DNA of 64,000 bases, from the NCBI GenBank assembly GCA_035048485.1, contig CM068592.1:33584501-33648500 (forward strand), in the 5' to 3' direction. How positions within the stretch are numbered: the first letter of the stretch is position 1; each line of letters opens with the position of its first letter. A program made the position numbers and the translations under genes. The stretch is from Pteria penguin (taxonomy: Eukaryota; Mollusca; Bivalvia; Pterioida; Pteriidae). Shown here piece after piece: positions 51,801-63,104 of this stretch. The notes below the pieces were generated by a model. That model ran no database searches. It was not told the origin of the DNA and saw only the letters and a list, made by a program, of their open reading frames with translations.

Positions 51801-54800
51801 TTTTTGAACAACAGTGCTAGGTTGGCCGATAAAAAATTAAAGAATATTGTTGAAAATGTGATAGGCAAATGAACGAACGGGTGGACAAATACATCAACTT
51901 TTTATGCCAATGGATCATTCGGACAGAGACATGAAAAGGAAGAAGGAAAATTGAGCAGATTTGATTATTATCGATTATGACTCATTATTAAGGTGTTCAG
52001 AAGTTATAATAAATTTACTCCTATTATTTCATTATGACAATATTTGTATGCATAGAGCACCCATGTCGGCGAATTTTAGTGGGTGCTATACTGTTTTGGT
52101 AATGCTTATCATATGTGAATCACATTTTGGTCGGTAATCTCCCTTTAGAGTGAATTATTTCCATTAACTTCTATTTAGACTTTATCCACCCCAAGGGTAC
52201 ATCCTTTATCCATATTTATGCCCCGTATCCGGCAATAGCACATGGATTAAACCTGGATGAAAGGGAACACAGAGTCTTGACTGGAGTAAATTCTTTTGAT
52301 CTAGATTTGATCGGGGAGTTCCGAAATGAGTTTTGATGGAGCTTATTTTGCCTGCTTCTTGACTTCATTAAAATCATCCAAAACCCCCTCATTGAACCCA
52401 GCACCTTTAATCAATGGCATCGTATGAAATGCTTTAATCCCTGGCTAGAGGAATACTCAATGTCTTTCATCCTTTCGTTCTTTCTAAAGCGTATCAATAC
52501 CTGGTGATTTGTGATCATCATATCGTTGTTGATATACCTACTCAAGACGATAAAGGAAAAATTATCCGTAATTTTTTCTCCCACAGAAATTGATATGAAG
52601 AGGATCTGATTACAAATTTGATCTTTAAGCTACATTCGATGAAGTTAAATACAGTCTATGACAAGTATTGTATCTTGAAAAGTCGAGCTGTAGTCACCTA
52701 ACGATTTCTGTTGTACTACTATTGTTTGACGGGAATAATGCCGCGTCTATGTTGCAGAGCAGAAAAGACTTTCCGTCGTTAGAACTTTAAAATGAATAAA
52801 TGAAAAAGAAAACATCTTTAAATAATGATTTAATCTCAGCATATTTAGATATACATGAATGTTTCTTTACTGTAATGTTTCTTTATTATTATTTAATTAT
52901 ATGTTGTTTTTTTATTTTTCCTGGCGCAAAAATGTATCGCTTATATTTTACCAGAAATTACAAGATTATATATTTCACATTAATTTGCCCGATACAGAAA
53001 CCGTTGCTATTGTCGTTTTCTAGTTTTCAATATGAATAATTAAAAGTGAGCACATTATAGTCTTGTACTCACGTTTAATTAACTTAACCTTTTAAAAATG
53101 TACAGTGAGGAATCTAGCGTTCATGTATCTTTAACTGACATTGTCGCTGCGACATATCTTTCATAGGACCATGGCTCCATGTTCTTGCCATCAGTTGACA
53201 GACGTACGCATGTCATGCGTCTAATCCAACAGTCTAATCCAAACTCATGAGCCGATATTGCTGCATATTCTAAAATATGGTTTAAAAAACAAACATCACA
53301 CCTATCCAGTATCAAGGAGTGAAAGTAAATTGATAAAACCGACGACATGAAGTGTTAAATAGCTTTTTTAATTTTATTTTTTGAATTATTATTTTTCTTT
53401 TTTTTTTATTTTCAGTTTTATTTAACAAAAACTTATGCAATGTAATTTGAAGACATGGAGCGACATTATTAAGCATGTGCATCTTTTCAGTCTGAACACA
53501 CTTTAGCAGTGTCTAGTTTCTTCCGGTATAGATAACGGGCAGCTCCAGGAAAGAAAGCTATTCATACAGAGCAACATTTTCTATTAAACCGGATCACCGA
53601 CATACGACAGCAGTTGCACTTTTCCCGCAGGCTCCGACCAGGACTCGAACCGCTACAAGATAGAATGGAGAGGCTTTATTCAGTTTGAGACCAGTGCTTT
53701 AGGTTACTAGGTCTGTGGGAATTTACTCATTAGCGTGCTTGTCTCGAAACCAAGAAGTCTCGGGTTCGAGCCGCGCTGACGGCTCGTCGGTGTACTCGGA
53801 CCGAGGCCATGTTAGACGTATGCAGTTCATCAGGTAGATGCCTTTTCCATATTAGTGAAATAGGCTTGGTGTTATATAGTACAAGAAACCAACTTTCAGC
53901 CACTGAGTTCTCCATAATCAGCTGATCTAGGTGCGATTTCTTTGCAGTGTTCCATCAAGGAATATCATTATTCCCTGTTATTGTGGCATACGTGTTTTAA
54001 TATTAATTGTCGGGTAGAAAGCTCTTTTCGTAAGGTATATTCAAGTAGAGGGAAAATTTAAAATGAAAATGTAGAGTTTGAGGTAAAATATTTGTGTTCA
54101 GAATCTTTGAAGAAAACGTTTTAGTTTTCTAAGGATGTGTGATGTGACAGGAAAGTGACACCCCCGCCCTTCCATAAAAAAAAACCCCAAGAAAAAAACC
54201 CATGTAGGTAATTCCAGTTTAAGGTTATCCAAATGTTCTAATCTTTGTACGTTCGGAAGGCCTTGGATACCAGGCTTCAATGAGCTATTATGGATTATCA
54301 CCACCGCTGTTATTCAGCAGTTCTGCGTCTGCTCGACAATGCATATACGGTTGAGATGGCATCTGTCACGGCGTTTCCCTTTCGTTTTGACAATAGCGAA
54401 CTTGTCAGGTATTTTGTAAAATGACCCCGGCATGAGAACAACCCAGGCAAAAGACAGGGGTCACGCAAGGTCATGCATGTCATCCTACCCACTGAAGGTT
54501 CGCGCTTTGTAGTGGAAAAGAAAGCCATGGTTATGATGGATTTTCTCCATAATTTGATAAAAGGGGCGTGTCGGTGTTTATATAAAAGGCGCGTTTTGTG
54601 TTAATGCGGGAAGTTTGCATACGGGTTTTCGCCCGGAAGCGTTATTTTTACGGGAACTTCATGCTGGGAGAAATTATAAGAATGTGACTTTAATAAGATG
54701 AGGCTGGTTTTAAAATTATCGGTGAAAATGATGATAAAATTTGTTTACCTGATAAATGTGAAATACATATATACAAGTCCATATAGCATTTATAAATAAA

Positions 54801-57800
54801 ATGGTAAATATTATTTATGGAAGAATAGATATGTTGAATGAATGAATGAATGAATGAATGAATGAATGAATGAATACGTTAACAAATCTTCATTGATTCA
54901 GGCATGTCTCCCTCAAAGCCCAATAGTACATGAATTTAGTGAGAGAGAAAAATTCAGTATGACTTATAATACACGTCTACCAAATCACGTCATCTCTGGA
55001 ATTTTTCAACGGTGACCGTTACTACATGTGTTGGTCGAGATGTGTCGAGATGTTGGTCGAGATGTGGATCTTTGTTTTGTAATCATCTCTTGAGATAGTT
55101 GGCGGAATGAGATCTGACATTTATTGTTAGTCGTACTATCGTGTAGTGATATGTGACATTTAATGTGAACTATGTACTATCGCGTAATGATATTTGACAG
55201 TTATTGTTAATCGGTCGTATCGCTAGAATCAATCTTTTTTGACATGTGTGTTTAAATCTTGGGCAAAAATTAAAACAGAATCCATTGATTTACTCACCGC
55301 GAACAAATGTTAAAAAGATCGGTATCTTTAATGCGTTTGGATTAATGCGTCGTAATGCTTACTTAAGGAATTTTTAAGTCATTTTGCTATTTTCTGCTTC
55401 GGTGGTCACAAGCAAACTTTTCCAACGAGGCAACGAAAATTATACCGTACTACCATTTAAATCTTTTGTCGAGAAAAATAGAGGAGGAGTTTTTACGCTC
55501 GTTGTCACTTGAGATATGATTTTTTTCTAAAGACACAAAAAATATATACCCCCAGGATAATCGATTTTTGATCTGCATTCAAAATACATAAATAAATAGT
55601 TTGTAAAAGGTAGCTAACGGATGGAAACGCTGAACTATGTCCCTCTAAGGTGTATTCTCATAATACAATCAATAGGATGTGATTCGTGGGGGAAATACCG
55701 CGTATTGTGAACAAATTTTCCACTTTATCGGTTCTTGCTTCATCTTTGCCCTCTTATTTGATTGGTGTTACCATTCCGACCTACATTGTGACGGATATAT
55801 CCGATAAAATCCGAACATCGTGTACAGTTTTAGCAATTGATTTTCAATTATATTTCTTATAAATCCTGAATTTTTTTTACTGAGGGGCAAACATACGGCG
55901 TCAAGCAGAACGGGATGTGGTAGGGGTGTTGAAAATTTTCTTCGTATTTGAAATGCCATTTCCTTATCTTGACATGTTATGTTTATATTATCTACTATGC
56001 AGCCATCTGAAGATAAATAAAACACCTGCACCTGAACAATACACCTCAATTTTACTATTAATATCCAGGTACTTTAAATTGACACGCTATGCTTATCTGA
56101 AATCTCGTTCACAATTAAGTGATATACTATTCCGCTTCTGCCATGATTTACGGATAGATGTATATGTTGGTGATTATAAAGCCGATATATAACAACAAAA
56201 AGTCTTGCCAGGGGAGACAATCGCCCACCTTGGACAGGTTCTCTTGGATCTTTTCCGAGGCCTTAACTAGGTTCAAACCCAGATACGAAAACTGATATAT
56301 GGATATGTAAAAAGTATTGTATAAGTATCCATATGCGATTGGTTTTCACGTCATGCTAATTTACGTATCAAAAATGAGAAACACACAACATAGAGAATCT
56401 AAGGGACTCGCGGATTGTAAAAGAAAGTGCATCTTTTTCTATGGTTTATAGGGAAAAATAAGACGATTTGTTGACCGCTTCGAATGGATTAGGAGAACTT
56501 TTGATGTAGCCAAATATAGCGGAAAACAGAAATATGCATAAACGTTGAAACGGTCAGAAAACATAGTTTAAAACATTTCGAAGCCTAGTTCAATTTGAAG
56601 GTATTGTGTTTAGTAGTCATATTTAACAAAAACAGCGAAGGTTTACAACGTAAGTGTCGGTTGTTGGACCTTTACAATAGAGGATACCGAAATCGGCCGA
56701 AAATGGACGAAGATAATCGAAGTTGTATTAGTGTGCTTTTACATATGTTGATACTGCTTACAATGGCAGAATTAAAGCCGATGTGCATATCCGTCTACAC
56801 ATTCATGGCATTGTGTTTATTTGTTTACGTCTAGAATAATGAACAAGACCACACAACTTAAATTACACACTTAGAATATTTAAAGAACATTATGTCTCCA
56901 CCCCAATGCATTATCGGTCAATGACTACAAAAAGAAGTAGGTTGTGGCAGATCTTGTCAAAATGAGTCGGATTTTTACGGAACCTGAAATGAGTTGATAG
57001 CAGAAACTGATAGGATCTTGGGAACAATGCATTTGCATGCATATATCAGATGGTTGGCCGATCATTTGTGTAGATTGCGCCATCGTATTACATAACGCTC
57101 GAATTTCTATATTTCGTAGCGTGAAGAAATGATTTCTTTTGAATATTATCACTCTTAATGAGTTTTCTCCCTTTGTTTAAGTAGCGAAAGTGGGATCTCG
57201 AGTTTTAATAGCCATGGAATGGGTTTGAGATTGTCTCTTTAGAAATATGAGCCCATGTAGTAAAAAGTGTGTCTTTTCTCCTTTTATTACAGTAAAACAG
57301 CATTTTAAAAAGCAGAGCTAAACGTCATTTATATGGTTTGACGTGCCATCACTTAGTGAAAGATGCATATACATGCATTTTGTGAATATGACATGGTTTT
57401 TATACAACCTTGAAAAGTTATTGACATGTTTCCAATAGTTTGGGCATTTTTTATCTTTACGAATTTATGATTTTACATTATAAATCTTATCTCGATGGAT
57501 GTCGATGCGTACATGCTTCAAGCAGTTTGCGTCAATGTGAGTTATTTCTCTTTGCAGTTGTCCACTCTTTATCAGCATGGACAGGACGACCTTGTTGTGA
57601 CCTTGCCGTCAACAGATACTGTGAACAAGCATGTAGACAGGTAAACCTTTCCAAAATAAATCAGGAGTAGATTTCATAATGTTATTATGTACTCATTGAT
57701 ATATGATTACCCGTGCCTTGTGGTATTTTGTTGAATTGATGGACTCGCATTTTAACACAGAGCCCACTTATTTTGCCACCCCGTTTGAGATAGCTCCCGT

Positions 57801-60800
57801 GGGCTAGGTTTTGAAAATATACGTACGATGAGATAAATATAGGTACGATGAGATAAATATACGTGCGATGAGATAAATGTACGTGCGATGAGATAAATAT
57901 ACGTGAGATGAGATAAATATACGTACGACGAGATAAATATACGCGCGATGAGATAAATATACGTGCGATGAGATAAATATACGTACGATGAGATAAATAT
58001 ACGTGCGATGAGATAGTTTTGAGTTCGTTGAGTCAAGAAAGGGATGTGTGAAGAATCGATGTTGAAATTGTTGAGTACTGGAGAAGTGTGTTCGATAAGA
58101 CAGTGTTAAATTCGTCGAGTCCTGCAAACGGAAGTATGATGTAGCAGTCCACACACACACACACACGCACACACACACACACACACGCTACACGTGTAGG
58201 CTTGTCTTCATCACACACGCTTAATTTAACTTCATTGTCACCTTGTGGTCGCGGTATGTAAGGGTGGTTTTGTGGTTGATATAGATATCCCGAGGTTATA
58301 TAACCACAACTCGTTCTGCAGCGGAAGGAATGATGTTTTATTTCAAAGCGCATTGTCATCCATACGCCACTGTGTTCTACTGTGCCTAGTCATTTTGTCA
58401 TTAACAGTGCATAAAGTGTGTACTAACTTGCTGGACGAGAAGGTATATACAGACGACGAAGAAACGAATTGTGTGCACCTTATTTAACAATTTTAGTGTA
58501 AGATATGGTATTTTGCCAGTCAGGCATGTGGGGAAGGTGGCCAATGTGCGGCTTTCTCCCCACACTACTACACCACCAAAGAAATCTGACTGCCAATATT
58601 TGAGTGCAGTAATCCTGATTTGGCGTTAACCAGGATGAAAAATAAGTCAAGCTGGCTAATGACAATTCTTGTGTAGTACAGTGTGTTATGATAAAACTTT
58701 GGATGAAGACTCTGGTTCCCGTTCTGCTGTAAATTAACCTTTGTATCTCTGCATGTGTGTCCATCCAGTTTGTCAGTTCTTACAAGAATAGATTTCGCCA
58801 CTACCTTTCGACTTTAGTAGAATTTCATGTTTGCTGTCAAATTTCTCAGCGAAGTCATATGTTATCTACAAACATCTGCACCAAACTCTGTAATGGAGAG
58901 GAAATGGAATGTTTGTAAATATAATGATGGCTTGCACACATGTGGTACATAAATATTGCACGGGTTGAGGATATGCTTTTCTACAGGGTACCTAGCAATT
59001 AGTGTCAGCGGTTCCCTTCGGCATTTCGTGTACTGCCTGACCATTCTGAACCCCTCTATATTTATGCTTTGCTCTGACACGAAAAGCTGATAATGGCGAT
59101 ATCATTCATCTGGCAAGTGCATGAAAATATTTCAAGTCGGTGAATAAATCTTCATCAGAATGTGTTTTATGCAGTTTAGAGATAGGATCTGCTGCACGAG
59201 AATTTTCCCCAAATTTATTTAAAAAGCCTATTTTTTTCTGTATCATTGGTGAGGGATGGATTTTGAAAAGATAGTGGTTGTCAGAAATTTGTAAGGGGCC
59301 ATATGGATAGAATTCTGTTTGAATAGACTTGAAAACATCGGCATTTGAAATTAAAGTTTTGAAGTGATACATAGAAAGTTTTTAGACTGGAAATATACAG
59401 AAATTTAAAGAAATCGCACACACTTTTGTTATGCACTGTCCCTAGCGGGGGGCAGGCTTGGTGTAGTGGTTAAGCGCTTGGCTTGCGGCGCCGACGATCC
59501 GGGTTCGATTCCCGGGTTGCGCCACTCTGTTTCAGAGGTTGGTAACCTCCTGCTTCCATGTCGCGATATAACTGAAATATTGTTGAAAGCGACGTAAAAC
59601 ACAAATCAACCAACCAACCGTCCCTAGCGCTATTATTATACACTGACCCTAACACTATTGTTATACACTGACCCTAACACTATTGTTATACACTGACCCT
59701 AACACTATTGAGAAATGCTTCTTTGGAATCGCTACATGGGATTATTTTCTCATCATTCCCTCTTCAATGTACAAAACATTTGCGACATTAAAAATGTTCG
59801 GTGAATGTTTCATCACCACGTCGCACGTCGTTCGGTTAGGACTGGATCATAATATTTTGGTGTCTTGTCAAGGTCAAGGTTACAATCACGGTTGAACTCT
59901 CTCTCTAGGTCCACCTATATATTTGCCATGTTTGTAGATATTTCAACTTTCATTAACTTTTATTAATCTTGGTTAAGCAACCTGCTCATGTCTCATATCA
60001 TGACCTTGCAGTTAACAGTTAGGTGTGTTTAATTCACCAAGCCATGATATCTTGGACACGGGCACCTGTTCTTTTTTTACGACGAGTGCATGGAACCAGT
60101 CATTCAGTGTATTCGGGACAGAAAACAATTGCTTTCTTCATTACTATGCATACCCTAGACCAAGAATTTAATGTTATGACTGCACATGAATTTTATCAAC
60201 CAAAAATGAAGGGTTTTTGTATGCAAATATACTACGTATATATGACGTGGTTACTGGGTGGTCCCCCTCTGACTTGGAGCCACTTGTTTCCTAATACTTG
60301 TCAGACCTGCTGTCTTAAGGCAGGTTTTGGGAGAAATGTTAAGATAAGTTAATCAACAAATTAGCCAGATTATAAAACTTTCAACAAAGTTCACATTGTT
60401 AGCCAAAACATTTAGACACGCGCTGCGCCGAATCCCCTGTTGAAAGAAGACAAAACGCTTTACAGAAATAATGGTGTCTGTGTCTTTATTGAGGTTTATT
60501 TATAATAATTGTCAAGACGAAATAAACATGAGGGAATGAGAAATTATGCATTTTTTATAGTATACATACATGTGTTTTATCTTGTAATGAGTTTTATCAT
60601 ATTCAGAAGCAGGTTGGTCCTAGTGTTATCACTCAAGACTATTTTTTGAATCTATTGACTGGCGTTCGATCCCAGCTGTCAGAATTTTTTTTTCAAAGAT
60701 GATTTATGATCTTCTGGGTCTCTATCTTTCCTGCAGATGAGACTAAATTTCGAATTTCATTGTCATGGTATACGAATTCTCATTACTCAGTTGTGTCATG

Positions 60801-63063
60801 TACATGGATGAAAAGTTTGACACCGTGCACCAAGCAGGCCGCCACGACAAAGGAGCAACAGTTCTTGTATGGCTATAAACAATAAACATCACATGAAGAC
60901 AACATCAACTCTCGTGTAAGCTCCAAATGATAAGGTCTTGTGTCAGAGATTTTAAAACACTGCTAAAGATCAATGATGTTTCGAACTCCACACCTTCGTG
61001 CTAGCCCGTCGGCTACCGCAGTACAAAGTACAAATAATTATTTATAACAAAGCAGTCTGTATGAATTGAGTTGGGATCGTCCATTGTTTTACTTCTCGCT
61101 AGAATGGCCCACACAAACACACTTTGTTAATATAAATGTTGGGTCTGGACTTGGGTAATATGTAACATTTCACAGTAACACTATATTTGTTGTATCTGCT
61201 CACGTTGATACATTGGCATTTCGAAAGTTAAGTTTTCAACCTCACGAAATTCTTTAAGTTAATTTTCTTAGATCTGTCGAGACCTCCATGCGTCTGAAAA
61301 TTGGCAGTTTTGTTATATCATTTTTCTCAGATGTCAAGATCTTTGTGTTTTCAAATTTTCATTTCCGACGACATATGTTTTTCAAGGTTTATGTCAGTCA
61401 TGGTTCTCATTAGTACATGTATAGCATGTCTACACGACACCTTTAGTTGTATTTCTACTCATTCACCAAGGCCGTATTTGACAGGTGACATAAAATGTCG
61501 AACAAGTTAGTGAACAAGAGAAGCACCATGGTCAATAATCGTGAAAAATTGTATCAAGTTCATAGGAATTATTTTGTCTCTGGCAGTATGTCTGTAATGT
61601 CTATAAGTATTTCCTTAAATTTTGGCGTTTTTTGCTCTGTATCAAAATATTTTTCTTTTCTTAGGTGCACTCTGACTCATATTTAGATTGCCGGGACGAA
61701 TGTCGGGAGAGCTATTGTCATACCCCTGGCGTCGTCGTCATCTTTGTTGTTGTCGTCGTCCGTAGACAAAAACTTTAACCCGGATCATAAATCTAGAACC
61801 ATTAGTGACAAGCTTTAATATTTTAGATGTGTATTCCTTGTGCAAAAATCTTTCATCGGGTAACAAAGGTTTTGACTTTGTGACATTGACCTTCAAGTTT
61901 GACCTACTTTTAAAAACTTTAACATTGGTCATAACTTTTGAACAGTAAGAGATAGGGCTTAAATATTCCATGTCTGTATTGCTTGTGACAAGACCTTTCA
62001 TTATGTATCAGACTTTTTAAGTTTTGACATTGACCTTGAAGATTGACCTACTTACAGAAAAAAAAACTTTTGCTAATTAGCTTTGGTTGCCACCGGCGAG
62101 CTGTCTTCTGACAGCTCTTGTGAAATTATCATAGTCATAGTTTTTACCATTAACAAGGAGAGCGATAAGATACAACTTGACAGTGATAAAAAATCTTTCC
62201 ATATATAAAGATTGTTTCTCAGACCCTGAAATTTCGAGTTCATTCAGCTTCGTGATTACGCAGTACAGGAAGTGATGTAATGTAACTTGACATTGCTGAG
62301 ACGAAAAGCATTAAGAATCGTTCACAAACTCCCAAGTTTTTATGCTATAAAACTTGTCAGGGCTCGAGAGATGAAGTAGCTGTCATTCCAGAGTTGTTCC
62401 GAACCATATCCATGCAGAACATCACGGGCTTTTATATCGCCTCGTATGTAACCGTGATGACAGCAGACTTAATTCATTGCTGTATTTTCTAGAGTGATAA
62501 GACAAAGAGAGCACTGCCTTTACGAAACATTAAAAAACTTCACTCGAATAAAAACGAAACTGTTCATCAATCCTTACTTTCATCTGTGTTTCCTCTCTCT
62601 ACGATTTTTTCTTCAGTTTTTAGTATCAATCTGTTCTGACTTTATCCAGTGTATTCACGAAATCTGTCATTGAATAATGTACACTTGGTGAATTTTTGTT
62701 TTTTTACTGTCGGCACCTTGATTTAATCTCTGATCTACCAAGATCCACCTTAGTGCGTTGGTGTGAGTGCCAAAATCTCTTTCTTATTTTACTTTATGTT
62801 GAAATCATCGCAACTCTTTTATTTAATAAGTGCAGTGTTTATGTATTTGTGTGTAACCTGTATGTTTGGACATTCACGGCAGACGTTGCTAACCAAACAG
62901 AAGACACTCAAACTTGGTAACTTGTCTAAACTCTATGGGATTCATGCTAATGTGCTACGTACTTGTAAATATCACAGTGACATACAATCAGTAACTGTCG
63001 TACATAGCAATAGTTTTATTGTAAAACATGAACATGTAAATATTTCCAGGACATTATATATAT

Positions 63064-63104
<41 letters not shown>

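Larger units (their letters stand above)
48918..57557 (+). other. RECK intron 4
   Basis: An 8.6-kb GT-AG intron. It contains SINE-like pieces near 51.6 and 53.75 kb, a possible endonuclease relic at 52184-52336 and a GAAT microsatellite (54836-54875). Elsewhere I see no coding or structured repeat. Confidence 0.75.

Noticed and set aside
57752..58184. Minus-strand frame with LSHRTYIYLIARIFISS repeats, 126 codons
   Set aside because: Artefact of the exact 20-bp period; not a membrane protein.
59448..59530. Functional tRNA gene
   Set aside because: The T arm pairs perfectly, but the acceptor stem does not and the segment continues into a SINE body with a target duplication.
60023..60352. 109-codon + frame in RECK intron 5
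   Set aside because: No recognised family and mixed composition; not compatible in position or phase with RECK.
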